Source: Batillaria attramentaria (taxonomy: Eukaryota; Mollusca; Gastropoda; Batillariidae). From it: 64,000 bases of DNA. The notes under the pieces are model-generated. The model was not told where the DNA came from. It saw only the letters and a program-made list of their open reading frames with translations, and ran no database searches. The position numbers and the translations under genes are program-made. Numbering within the stretch: the first letter of the stretch is position 1; each line of letters begins with the position of its first letter. The stretch spans positions 181,001-245,000 of the forward strand of contig JACVVK020000151.1 of assembly GCA_018292915.2 (NCBI GenBank), in the 5' to 3' direction. This document shows, piece after piece, positions 1 to 21,630 of this stretch.

Positions 1-445
1 CTTATATTACCTTTGTATTACCTCATACTTGTGTAGCTTATATTACTATTGTATTACCTCATACTTGTGTAGCTTATATTACTATTGTATTATTGTATTA
101 CCTCATACTTGTGTAGCTTATATTACTATTGTATTATTGTATTACCTCATACTTGTGTAGCTTATATTACTATTGTATTACCTCATACTTGTGTAGCTTA
201 TATTACTATTGTATTACCTCATACTTGTGTAGCTTATATTACTATTGTATTACCTCATACTTGTGTAGCTTATATTACTATTGTATTACCTCATACTTGT
301 GTAGCTTATATTACTATTGTATTACCTCATACTTGTGTAGCTTATATTACTATTGTATTACCTCATACTTGTGTAGCTTATATTACTATTGTATTACCTC
401 ATACTTGTGTAGCTTATATTACCTTTGTATTATTATTGTCTTACC
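1..445. repeat. 36-bp minisatellite (about 12 copies)
   Basis: A 36-bp unit (core cctcatacttgtgtagctta) is repeated head to tail from the window edge to about 430. Two early units carry an extra 8-base ttgtatta insertion, and the copies are otherwise almost identical. The open frames across it are repeat translations, not genes. It abuts the donor side of the exon at 445-633 and so lies in an intron of the minus-strand membrane-protein gene. Confidence 0.95.
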
Positions 446-2587
446 TCATCTGCCCCTGCTGGCGTGACAGTGGGTTGTTCGGACATTTTGCGCGTGGCCC
501 CGTTACGTTTGTCTGGAGGTGCATGGTGGGATCGCTTGATGTTGACGTTGTAAAGGTTGAGCAGTAGATCCTGTAGCAGTGACAGCGACACCTGGCGGAG
601 TGTGCCCACACCAACACTCACACTGCCTTCACGCTAGGGAAGCAACAATAGTATTGTCACGTTCAGGCAAGAACAAAAAAAAAAAAATTAAACTAACGAT
701 AATAATAATAAATAGCACATAGCGTACTCAAGGCTCACGGTGCTATCCAAGAAAACTATTTAAAAATTGCTGATATCGAGATTTACGAAAGAATCGATAC
801 TTCTGAGATCAGCCAAGAAGCACTCATCGTCTCCTGTTCGTGTATCAGATGAGATGCTGGTTGTCTGGGACAGTGTTCCCATCTTGTGTAATGCTCTGAA
901 CACGAATGTATGAGAATAAGACAAGCGCGAAGCGGTAACATCTTGCGGACTGACCTGGATTTGCGTCGGTCCGCGTGTCACGTGCTCTGTGACGTCAGCA
1001 TCTTTATTGTGTAGGGGCGGTTTCTCCGCCATCTCAAGGTCACCGATTATGGACAGCTTTCTCTGTTTCTGGTGAAACACCAATCCCACACAATAAAACC
1101 TGGTTAACACCAGTCCCACACAACAAAACCTGGTTAACACCAATCCCACACAATAAAACCTGCTTAACACCAGTCCCACACAACAAAACCTGGTTAACAC
1201 CAATCCCACATAGCAAAACCTGGTTAACACCAATCCCACATAACAAAACCTGGATAACACCAATCCCACACAGCTAAACCTGGATAACACCAATCCCACT
1301 TAGCAAAACCTGGATAACACCAATCCCACTTAGCAAAACCTGGTTAACACCAATCCCACATAAAAAAAAACCTGGACTACAATAAAGAAAATAAATGCGC
1401 TGCTGAAAGTGACTGTGTTATACATTCTGTTTCAGATAACATTTCCCATGGTGACGAAGTGCAAGGATCTTGACATTCAATTTTCGTACCGGGTTACAAG
1501 ATGAGTGAGTTTCTGGGCACTTCTAGTGTTACACAGTATTGTAGTATATTGTCCTACTGTCGTCATCATTATGGTTTTCCTCGCCATTGTTAAGTTAATG
1601 CCAGTTTGTGCTCCTTCGTGTTTTCCGACCTCTGCGTAGAAAGTTGATAGTAGGCTTATTCAATGCTGTTCACTCAATGCGCCGTAATTTTCATAACAGC
1701 CAGGAAAACATCGCTATAAAACGGAATCACTGGCTTCAAACGGCTTCGATTTCATTTTCGCATAATTAAATTAGTCACTCGTGATTTGCGTAATCAGTCC
1801 CCCCCCCACCCACCCTCCCCCCTCCCTCACCTTTCCTCTGATCACTGAGTACTGATGTACCCGGATCATTGTATGTCAATGGACCCGGAACAAGACGGGT
1901 ACGGCATTCAGAACTCTGTAGGTACTGCACTGGCGCGGGCACCTGGATGATTGTCAGTGATCTGGGTCACACCGACCGCTACTACTCAGTATAATATTTA
2001 CTTTGTCCGGTGTCCGTATTTGCCATAGCGCTTTTCTCATGATCCCGGATATCAAGATAAGAGCGGTTTGAAAGTGAGTTAAACAATAAACACTCCGTTT
2101 ACAGGTGCCGGGATGACTGATTGCCGGCATGGCTCAGTTCAAGTCTGCGTGTCAGTTTCAGGATACTGACGCAGACTGTCACCACTTTACACTACTTCCT
2201 TTTCACCGTGAGTTACACGTAAAGTCTGTATGTAACACTGTAAATAATGGCCCAACGTATGCTACAGCATGAAGTGGAGAATGACGTTACTAATGCATGG
2301 GCCCCGATACATAACTGTCCCCGCATATAGCGGCTTATTGGCCAAAGGGACGTAACTACATGAAAGCGCTTGAGAGTGTACACAAAACACCAGTTTTGTC
2401 CCTTGAACTGCTGTGAGTGTGTGCTGGTGGCTGTGTAGCTGAGATTAACGTGACATACCTTTCGCATCCGTGACATCAAACAGCAGATGACGACAGCCAG
2501 AGACAGTACACCAACACACGCCACCACCCCAACCACAAGGGAGGCAATGGTGACGTCATCACCCAAAGTGCCAGACGACATGTCGGC
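445..2587 (-). CDS. Unrecognised single-pass membrane protein, three internal exons (partial gene)
   Basis: I do not recognise the family. Three minus-strand exons have good splice signals and are all phase 0/0: 2587-2459 (43 codons, acceptor ctttcag, donor gtatgt), 1068-955 (38 codons, acceptor caccag, donor gtcagt) and 633-445 (63 codons, acceptor ttccctag, donor gtaaga). The first encodes a hydrophobic segment of about 25 residues (IASLVVGVVACVGVLSLAVV) followed by basic SRMRK, a typical transmembrane plus stop-transfer arrangement, so the downstream exons would be cytoplasmic. The second exon begins KQRK and continues in polar sequence. The third contains an amphipathic LRQVSLSLLQDLLLNLYNV stretch. 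The 5' exons were not found, and the 3' end lies beyond base 1. An extra exon between 955 and 633 cannot be excluded. The inference rests on splice sites and frame, not on homology. Confidence 0.5.
1078..1370. repeat. 30-bp minisatellite in the intron of the minus-strand gene
   Basis: About ten copies of a 30-bp unit (core aacaccaatcccacacaata, then aaacctggtt) show scattered substitutions. It lies directly upstream, on the minus strand, of the acceptor of the exon at 955-1068. Open frames over it are repeat artefacts. Confidence 0.9.
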
Positions 2588-2597
2588 CTGAAAGACT

Positions 2598-2652
2598 TGT
2601 GTAGCGGTCGCCGCAGTCAGCACGTGTAGCAGTCGCCGCAGTCAGCACGTGT
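2598..2652. repeat. 25-bp tandem duplication next to a splice acceptor
   Basis: Two near-identical copies of gtgtagcagtcgccgcagtc plus agcac lie just upstream, on the minus strand, of the acceptor of the transmembrane exon at 2459-2587. The acceptor itself is not duplicated. Confidence 0.7.
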
Positions 2653-4279
2653 AGTAATCAGTGACAGTGATTCTCCCCCTGCTGTAGGTTGATTCGGTGC
2701 CGGCGTCTTCATATGATTAAAGTTATGGTGGATCAATCAGCATGAATTACAAAGTATAACAGATAAAGGAACAAAAGACAAATGTCAGTAGTAAACTGAA
2801 GGCCGAGGTTCACCGTAAGAACCAAGCGTTATATCTACAGCCATTAGCAGAATACAATTCCATGTATATATATGTAGGAATGGGACAAGTGTCAATTTCA
2901 GGGGGATGGGAAGAGTAAAATGTGTTTCAGGAAAACTGGAGGGGGGGGGGGGGGCTCCAAGAGCACGGCGCGTGCGGACAGAGACAGACTGACAGACAGA
3001 CAGACAGAGTCAGAAAGAGAGTCATTAAATAAAATAATGCCCCTACTACTACTACTACTACTACTAATAATAATAATAATATAGGCGTTTTACGCAGTTC
3101 CCGGGTTCAAAGCGCCGCGAACTGAACAAAACACGCACGTGAACGTGAACTACACGCATTCTCATGCCGCACAGAGAACACTACAAACACGCGGTGCGAC
3201 TGGTCAGTTCAGCAATTTAGGTTTCGGGATTTAGAGCTGCGGTTGTTGTTGATGTTGTTGTTGTTCTGAGTTTTCAGTGTGGCCTGAACATTTCAGTCTA
3301 CAGCATTATGAGTCGTCCTTATTATTATTATTATTATTATTATGATACCGTAAGAAAGAAAGAAACCACAGATACACAACTTACTTGTGCAGAACTAAGA
3401 CTGACAACTTTTTCTTTCACTCCAGTAAACAAAACATCTGCCTGACACTTGCCAGTATCGCCAGCTGACCGTGAGTTGTCTCTCGTGAACTGAAATCAGT
3501 ACCCGGCACAAGCACTCGAATTGTCTGTGACCAGCAGGCGAGATAATTTAAAGTTCTTATTCCAGCTTGCCGGGTCTTTCTCTCTCTCACACACACACAC
3601 CTGACTGTCACACCTGTAATCCCCGCACGAGCACTGATTCTACTGACTATACTGTACGGTACGAGTCGCCAAGTTTCCCTTCACAACTCAAGTCGACTGT
3701 CTTCTCCCGAAGGTGCAGCGCTTGTCAACACACGGGAGGGAGTGAGGGAGGATATACTGAGCTGCTGTCACACTGGAAGGAGGATCAGGATGTGTCGTGC
3801 ACCTCATATACCGCCCCCAAATTCCGGCCTCGCGGAACTGAGAGAAAAACTGAGGTGGCAGGAAAGCGGATTTTTCAGTAACAGCACTGTGACGTGTGAC
3901 TGACTAGTGTGTCGCCGGTACATCCGCGGATAACACTAGCCGGACTTACACACACAAACACGGATACATTGTACGAGGAAAGGGGAGGCGAGGGGGGGGG
4001 GAGGGGCGGGAGGTAATGGAGGGTGAGCGAGTGGAGGGGGCAGAACTGAGGGGTGGATGGGGTGTTCAACAAGTTGACAAGCTGTCCGGTTTTCTCGTGA
4101 TATAGGAACGTTCTTCATTCTGTGGGCAACAAATCACGTTCATATCCGGATGGTTGTAAGTGCCAGCAAACAAACTGCATGACAAACACTTTTTCTGTGG
4201 TGCACCCTGCGTACGTCAGAAAGCCTTGAGCCGATCAGTGACTGTAAGTGTAACTGAATGTGCTGTGTTGCATGGAGTG

Positions 4280-4282
<3 letters not shown>

Positions 4283-4372
<90 letters not shown>
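4283..4372. repeat. (CA)45 microsatellite
   Basis: This is an uninterrupted CA dinucleotide tract of about 90 bp. The Thr/His and Cys/Val open frames over it have no coding support. Confidence 0.97.
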
Positions 4373-4374
<2 letters not shown>

Positions 4375-4508
4375 TGCCAGTTTTCTAACTGTACGATTGG
4401 TGGGGTACTGATTGGGGTTCTCCTAAGTTCACTTTTTTCAGTCTTGGCTCTCTTGGTTATTTCTCACCCGCCCCGCGAGTCCGTATGTTACTTATTGTTA
4501 GTGTTACT

Positions 4509-4511
<3 letters not shown>

Positions 4512-4593
<82 letters not shown>
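4512..4593. repeat. (TG)41 microsatellite
   Basis: This is an uninterrupted TG tract of about 82 bp, 140 bp from the CA tract at 4283-4372. The two are in opposite orientation on the plus strand, so the single-stranded forms could pair. Confidence 0.97.
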
Positions 4594-4595
<2 letters not shown>

Positions 4596-4760
4596 CATGG
4601 AACTGTCAACAAAGATCCTGGGGGGGAAGACAAGCTGCTGTCAGTTTCAGCGAGAAAGGGAAGAGAGAGGGCGCTATATATGTGTACATGTTCATTATTC
4701 ATCCTCTAAAATCCGGGTCTGGTAATAAGGTCTACTGAAGTCAAAGCAGGCTCATGTCCT

Positions 4761-4805
<45 letters not shown>

Positions 4806-5946
4806 ACAGCATGGAGTCAAGCATCGTGTTAGATCAGTGCACGGCCGGTGTTATGGCGGTTTCAGTGTTATGCGGCAATTGACGAAGTAGACAAATGAAC
4901 GGAGTACTAGTACATGTACCCTATTATGGTGCTTGTAACCGCCGAGTGTGACGTGTAACAAGGTCACAGCGGAATGAACTGAATTCACTATCAAATAAAT
5001 AGAAAGTCCACAAGAAAACCGTGCAGTGCATGGCGGAACGTTTCCCGGCAACGCAAAGAAACATCACTGTATAACTGTACTGTCAGTCTTGCTTAATGTA
5101 GGCCTATCACGTGACAGTTTCTAACCGCCAAACGGAGAGCGTCCGCAAACCGTCTGTCTCGCCACACCAAGTACCTGTAGGTCAGCTTCACTGACACAAA
5201 CCGAGGTGTGCCGGCCATCGTCACCTGTATGCTCAGGTCAAGTTTGTCGGATCTACAGTCCAGGATGTGATGTCTTGTCCATAAGTTCCGGATACATAAT
5301 ACTGTACATGTACTATTAGCATCCGTATTGGTTAAAGGCGGGCGGGTAGTTAGAACGGTTTGCCGGTCACCCCGTCATTCGCATCAGCTGGAGCTTTTTT
5401 TGGTCGGTTACTGGCGACTACCGCATACTGAATCACGTGCAGCTTGCAAATCTTCCCATAATCTTAATGCTCAAGTTGGTTGCTTGTTTGAATCTTTCGA
5501 CATATTTAACAATTTTGCCAGATCCGCATCATTACGTCAGTGCCCGTACATAACCACTCCAACGGCTGATTTTGAACGGAGTGTAGTTCATATTGTTATC
5601 TACAGTTACAGTTCAATGAATGTATCACCTTACCATGGGCCCTGGTAGACACGTTTCCTCCCACAGAACGCTATCAGTGAAATAGATACAGAGTTATTTT
5701 CACTTCAACAAATGGTATTCAACACTCACTGATACTCTCAGCGGATCATCTGGAGACAGTCAAGTGGTTTCTTCACTATAGTGTCGTCATGGGTACCGAC
5801 ACACGGCTGACTTCATCACAAACCACACTACATTAAAAAGCACTATAGTCTATACTTGCAGTTCCTGGTAACCAGTGAACATTGTAACTATGAAACAAGC
5901 CATCATCTCCATCCTTCCATCCACACAAACCAACGTTCTTTCTCTT

Positions 5947-5992
<46 letters not shown>

Positions 5993-6425
5993 ACACCACA
6001 CCCCTGAGACAGAAAATACACCGTAGCACTATTTATTGAACTCTGTACACCAAAATCTTGTATGGCCAAGAAGAAACAGATGATATACTAATACACAATG
6101 AGAATAGTTAATACCATGTAGATAAATGAAAACATATGTGCAGCATCGCTACTGAGCACATCAGCTCCACATTGAACATGAAACTCAAAAGGACTGTGAA
6201 CATAAAAAATCATTTCGTACAACAAAACGTCAAAAGTCAACCTGCAAATTTAACTTCAATGCTAGAAATTTGACAAAATATTACACATTTCGTGAACGTT
6301 CGTAAACCTCAGTACAAGCAGTACACAAAGTAAACACATTAGCAAAAGTTCTCTCGCAGACATGCACACTGCGCTTACATTCACCACACAAAACTTAAGT
6401 ATTCTCTCTGCTCCTCTCTCTCTCT

Positions 6426-6912
6426 CACACACACACACACTGTGACACACACACACTCACACGCACACACTGTGACACACACACACTCTCTCACACGCAC
6501 ACTCACACACACTGTGACACACACACACAATGTGACGCACACACACTGTGACACACACACACTCACACAATGTGACGCACACACTGTGACACACACACAC
6601 ACACTGACACACACACTGTGACACACACACACTGTGACACACACTGTGACACACACACACTCACACACTGTGACACACACACTGTGACCACACACTGTGA
6701 CACACCCACACAGTGACACACACTGTGACACGCACCACACACACACTGTGACACACACACAGTGACACACACACACACACTGACACACTGTGACACGCAC
6801 ACACACAGTGACACACACACACACACACTGTGACACACACACACACTCTCTCACTCACACGCACACACCCAGCATGAAGACATACACACTGTGACACACA
6901 CTCTCTCACTCA
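6426..6912. repeat. Compound CA / GTGACACA microsatellite
   Basis: Nearly 490 bp of (CA)n is interrupted at irregular spacing by tgtgac. This gives units such as cacactgtgacacacacaca of variable length. All long open frames here are translations of this array. Confidence 0.95.
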
Positions 6913-7294
6913 CACACCCAGCAGTAAGACATGTATCAACAAAAGTTATCAGTAGTATCACAGGACAGCACCATGGCTGCCGATCAGAAAAATTTATTAA
7001 CATCTGTCAAAACTTGCTCGTAAAATGACACTTTGGTGAGAACATGGGCCATTGTATTGGTGTGCACTCACACTTGAAGCCGTCATGTTTACTCACTGCA
7101 CAGCAGGTCAAGTTTTGAGAGAATGTTTGTAAAGTTTTCCGCTCACAAGTTGGATGAACTCATCATCCGATTAAATAGTCTATGAAGTAGTACATGTATC
7201 AAAAACACAATTCTGTTTTTCACTCACTTGCGCACGCACACATACTCCCCCCCCCCCCCTCCCTTGTTCACACACACACTGCTTCCTCTTCCAC

Positions 7295-7435
<141 letters not shown>

Positions 7436-7753
7436 CCGACACCAACACAAGGTCTATAGATGCAAATCAGAAACAAATGAACACAAAAACCTATTGGCTT
7501 CATTTACGACTAAGAGTCCACACAAGCCAGTTCAGAACAGTTACCACTGCAAGAAACAACATTCATACATGAACTTACTATTTTGTAACAGTTGGCAGAT
7601 TCAAGGCCATACACTGATAGTGATACAGGCAACACAGATGTGACAAGTTCAACACTACACCAGACAACCACAGTGACAACCGGACAACAGTGTGCAAGAG
7701 TCAGACAGCGAGGTGTTTATAAGATGTCAGTATTACAGAGCACGGTCTGGTTC

Positions 7754-17359
<9,606 letters not shown>

Positions 17360-17403
17360 TTTTTCACCAACTGACGCTGCTTTGTGTGACTGGTATCGTT
17401 TGT

Positions 17404-17430
17404 GGCGGGAAACTGGTGTACGGCGGGAAA
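17404..17430 (-). promoter_or_regulatory. Pair of E2F-type motifs upstream of MCM5
   Basis: Two perfect ggcgggaaa motifs occur at 17404-17412 and 17422-17430, 45-71 bp upstream of the MCM5 ATG. They match the E2F/DP core (TTTCCCGCC on the other strand). MCM genes are classic E2F targets in animals, so a G1/S-timed promoter is the natural reading. The transcription start was not determined. Confidence 0.7.
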
Positions 17431-17726
17431 CGGCCCTTCACGGAGAAGCACGACAACGGCGGACACAGCCGATCTCCTCGGTACTTATGAAAAATTGCTA
17501 GAAATGAGGTTTGGCTTAGTTATACAATGTGCTAAACATCATATTTTTAACATTGCTAGAAACTTCTACACGTGTAATGCTCATTAACAAATTGTCGATA
17601 AAATTTTCCCCTGTAAGTCCCCACTTCGGTAATTTCCGCCATCACATGCCTGAATAGCTTCCCTTTGATAGCAGACGACATTCGCCCGTCAGCAGGGGTA
17701 TGCGTACTCTCCGCGGAAGAGATGAG

Positions 17727-17762
<36 letters not shown>

Positions 17763-17901
17763 AGAGGACAAGCAAAATAGACTTCCGGAAAACATTATGA
17801 TCACTTCCCGCTGGCCTAAAGCTTTGTGTTGTCCTCTTCCAGCCGGCGTCACGGCAGTTTGAATAGCAATACCGAGCCAAACCAAAACTGACTGGGTGAA
17901 C

Positions 17902-17918
17902 ATGGCGGCTGCGTGCAG
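17902..17918 (+). CDS. Possible short first coding exon of a divergent gene
   Basis: The stretch atggcggctgcgtgcag is followed by gtgaaac, a plausible start codon plus donor on the strand opposite MCM5 and about 540 bp from its start. A shared bidirectional promoter would fit. No downstream exon was identified before the LINE at 18.4 kb, so this is only a candidate. Confidence 0.2.
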
Positions 17919-18367
17919 GTGAAACTTATGTCTCGGCCATCTCGTATGCACATTGCTCACTATTTTTTTTTTTTTTCATAAACAGTCGGCTTACTGTTTG
18001 TTTATATTTTTATTCATTTTAATTTTTCTTTTCATTTATTTATGTCAGTGTTTGTTTTTTCAGTTTTTTTTTTTTTTTTTTTTTTGGGGGGGGGTCTTGT
18101 TTGTTTGCAGGACAGTGCCGGTCAGCGAGAATTACGAAAACGAAAGTCTGGGGGGAGGGGGGGGGTTCTTTGTGTGTGTGTCTGTGTGTTTAGACTGGCA
18201 GTCGTCAAAATGACTGATTCACATCAGACTCATTTTTTCACATCAGTCAGTTTCAAGTTAAGACTCGGAGCTACTGTGGGGCATCTGTAATCCCTATTGT
18301 AGCTAGCCTGTGATATATAAATAACTTATGTTTTCAAAGCAAACGTTTTGGTAAATTCAGTGCTATG

Positions 18368-18368
<1 letters not shown>

Positions 18369-18419
<51 letters not shown>
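18369..18419. repeat. (CT)n microsatellite at the LINE 5' junction
   Basis: About 50 bp of pure CT directly abuts the first recognisable residue of the reverse transcriptase frame. It may mark the 5' truncation point of the element. Confidence 0.9.
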
Positions 18420-18422
<3 letters not shown>

Positions 18423-19808
18423 GTAAACAACTACAGACCTATATCTCTACTATCTGTACTAAGTAAACCTCTAGAACGCCACATACATAAACATTTACTG
18501 GCGTACATTGAAAACCGAAACCTCCTTCACCCCCTCCAGTCGGGTTTCCGCCCACGGCACTCCTGTCACACGGCCCTGACGCGCATCACGGACACGTGGC
18601 TTTCCGCGATGAACAACTCACAGTTGACAGGTGCGGTCTTCATTGATCTGAAGAAAGCGTTTGACCTTGTTGACCATAATATACTATTATCAAAACTAAA
18701 AATCTACTCTCCCAGTCCGGGCCCGAATACAACTACACCGGACATTAGATCGAACGCGTGCTCAGTACAGACACTTCAAGCGGCCTCTGACGTCTCAACG
18801 TTCCTTCAGTCATATCTCAAAGACAGGCGTCAGAAAGTAACTGTCAACGGGTCGTATTCTTCCAGTGGTACAGTATCGCGTGGTGTGCCCCAGGGCTCTG
18901 TCTTGGGACCACTCCTCTTTTGTTTATATATAAACGACCTGCCGCTTCATCTTAGTAGTGATAAAACCTCCTGTGACTTGTTTGCAGACGATGCAACAAT
19001 TCACACTGCGGATAAAAATATCGAAACTGTCACAGAACGTCTTCAGCAGAATCTTAGTGAAGTGTCTGCCTGGTGTGATTCGAACTCAATGGTTCTTAAC
19101 CCCACCAAAACTGAGTGCATGGTAATAGCAACGCGCCAGAGACACCAGCTCAACCCACTCACGCTCAGCCTATGTATTCAAGACCAGCCTATAGCCCAGG
19201 TTTCAGAACATCGTCTACTTGGCGTTACACTCGATAACCAAATAAAGTGGCAATCCCACATTAATAAAACTTGTAAAACAATTGCTAGAAATGTATTCTT
19301 ACTATCAAAGCTAAGACAATATGTTGATGTTGAAGCTCGGAAATTATTTTTCAATGCGCATGTCAAATGTCATATTGACTATGCATCTACGCTGTGGGAT
19401 GGGAGCAGCAAGGTGCACTTAAAAAGACTGAACTCCTTACACAGAAGAGCGGCGAAACAAATTCTACCAGATCCCTCCTTAACTACAGACGAAAAACTCA
19501 AAAACCTCAAAATGCTCCCTCTGTCCAAACATCTATTATTTAACAAGGGGGTTGCCATGTTTAAAGTATGGAACAACGCTTTTCCAGCATACCTCTGCGA
19601 CATGTTTTCTCACCCTCAGTCTCGTTATGCAACCTCTAGACTGAATTTAAAAGTACCGCGCCCCAGAATTGATATATATAAAACAAGCCTAGCATTCTCT
19701 GGTTCTTCCATTTGGAATAATATCCCGCCAACTGTCAAAAACGCAACGTCGCTCTCTCTGTTTAAGGAAAAATTCTTCAGGTATTTGCTCTCCTGCTCCG
19801 ATCCCTAG
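18420..19808 (+). CDS. LINE reverse transcriptase domain (5'-truncated ORF2)
   Basis: An uninterrupted frame of about 462 codons ends at TAG 19808. Reverse transcriptase blocks appear in order: NNYRPISLLS at the start, SGFRPRHSCHTALTRI, FIDLKKAFDLVDH (first catalytic Asp), GVPQGSVLGPLLFCLYINDL, FADDATIH (catalytic Asp pair) and LLGVTLDNQIKW. The C-terminal part (VKCHIDYASTLWDG, LKRLNSLHRRAAKQI) is usual for these elements. The first in-frame ATG is at 18609, but the domain extends upstream to 18420, so that ATG is not the native start. There is no frameshift or internal stop, which suggests a recent insertion. No endonuclease is encoded. Confidence 0.9.
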
Positions 19809-19966
19809 ATCAACTCACTTGTAGCCGTGCACGCAATCAATCACATGACTGTATAGAACACACTTTATGCACGGCCCGGCTTCCCATCTCTTAGTATCGA
19901 CACCACTTTGTATAGACCATCCATTGTTTTGCTCGACTTGACATACATGTATTGTAATGACACCTG

Positions 19967-19973
<7 letters not shown>

Positions 19974-20030
<57 letters not shown>

Positions 20031-20046
20031 CAGAGAGAGAGAGAGG

Positions 20047-20101
<55 letters not shown>
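19974..20101. repeat. (TG)n-(GA)n-(TG)n compound microsatellite
   Basis: TG tracts flank a GAGA/CAGAGA block inside the LINE 3' UTR. Open frames here are repeat artefacts. Confidence 0.95.
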
Positions 20102-20105
<4 letters not shown>

Positions 20106-20399
20106 TTTTACTTTGTTTAAACGTAGATGTAGTCTCTTATACAGGCGATTTTTTTTTCTCTTCACTTTTTGGCTTATATTTAGTTGTTTTGCTTCATGAT
20201 TGTCCTTGACTTTTTTCTTCTTTTTTTTCTTGTCAGTTTTAAATGCTTGATTTTTTTCTTCTTTTTTCTTTTTCTTTCTTTCTTTTGTAATTTAGAGTAG
20301 CAACGGCAAGTTTGAAAATGGTAATTGTGCCAATTGCTTTACCGTTGATAAATAAAGGATCATTGTCATTGTCATTGTCATTGTCTCTCTCTCTCTCTC

Positions 20400-21360
20400 T
20401 CTCTCTCCCGGCTTGCTGGTACTAACCATTGCGGCGCCGGTAAACGGCGATTGATCCGGCGCATGATTCTAATGTTTCAGATCCTTCACTAGACCCGTCT
20501 GTTGACAAGAGACAATCACATAAATTAGTCTAAACACTCTCCATACGTTTTTGTAAATTTGCAGTAAATAGTCATAATTGCTTCCAGTTAGACTGGCCCA
20601 TTTGCTAATTCTAGTCTCAGTCAAATACTGAAACGCGAACAGAAATTGCCGTTTTGTTTGCGCTTGAAAAATCTGTCGCCATTGTCTTGGCTGACGAGGA
20701 ACACTAAATCAAAGTTGTGTTATCGATTAGAGTAGCTGGTGAATGTATAAAGCTCAGTATACGTGTATTATCAAGTTGCTTGTACAGGCAACGTTCTGTA
20801 AGTGTTCATTCAGTCAATGCCGGTGCATAAGGCTGAACAGACCAACTTTGGACCTAGTCAGTATTTGATTGCACGTGATCCCAGTGAAAGACGTCGCACA
20901 ACTGAGACGCTGTCAGTGTAGGAATCAAGAACCTGGAAACAGAGGCCGACAGAAAGTTCTACTGAAGAACCCACTAAACGCAGCAAAGTAAACGGCTGAC
21001 TGAGACCGACTCCAAAGGCGACTCTGAGCAGAGACTGTTGAGCCCAACAATATCGTCCGCGACTGACAGTGTAAACCGACGTTGGCAGTGTTTCCTGGTT
21101 CCTGATGGCGGTGTGGAGGCACGCTTTGTGTCATAGAACTGTCACATGATTTACTTTGTGTTATCACACGACTGCATACATCGCGATATCGTTCGTGCCG
21201 CAGGTCGTTGTGTGCTAGTCCGACACTGAGTAAGCTTTGTCCATACGACGCCTTCCCCCTCTTTCGCTGCAATTGGATGTTATAGGGCTGATATCACACG
21301 AACCAGGACTGATATCACACGAACCAGGACTGGTATCACACGACTGAACTATCTTTCTAG
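20400..21360. other. Interval between the LINE and IR-A
   Basis: No exon could be supported here. It holds a threefold 21-bp repeat (core gatatcacacgaaccaggac) at about 21288-21350, immediately before the first recognised IR-A acceptor. An unseen signal-peptide exon and promoter of IR-A are expected in this interval. Confidence 0.4.
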
Positions 21361-21598
21361 GAGGAAAATGGCTGACATTGTACTTTCCCTGGTGCTTCAG
21401 CTTGGATGGAGGGAAATCATCGTGGTAACAGAAGATGGTCACAGTGAGTAGGCCGATACAACTCGGTGTACCGGTCAGTCTAGCGTTTCACAGTCTTAAT
21501 CAGCATTATAGTAATAGTAGCTTGGTTTTTCCAACATGAGATCTAATACATCGTCACAACGTCAGTCGCGTCTCTGTGTCACGTTGTTTTGTTTTATT

Positions 21599-21630
<32 letters not shown>

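Larger units (their letters stand above)
18420..20385 (+). mobile_element. 5'-truncated non-LTR retrotransposon (LINE)
   Basis: The element begins inside the reverse transcriptase domain just after a CT tract, carries an open frame to 19808, then a 3' UTR containing TG/GA microsatellites and T-rich stretches. It ends with gataaataaaggatcattg and (CATTGT)n, the short-repeat tail typical of several LINE clades. Endonuclease and ORF1 are missing. I infer a dead-on-arrival copy. The clade cannot be assigned securely without a search, although the motifs fit the CR1/Jockey/L2 group. Confidence 0.85.

Noticed and set aside
5328..5648. 106-codon plus-strand open frame
   Set aside because: It has mixed composition but no recognisable motif, splice partner or homology that I can name. 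The length is within chance expectation.
17556..17960. Minus-strand open frame upstream of MCM5, including a 41-codon stretch from an internal ATG (17678)
   Set aside because: It has no recognised domain, crosses a CA microsatellite, and no splice donor continues it. It was too weak to list as a gene.
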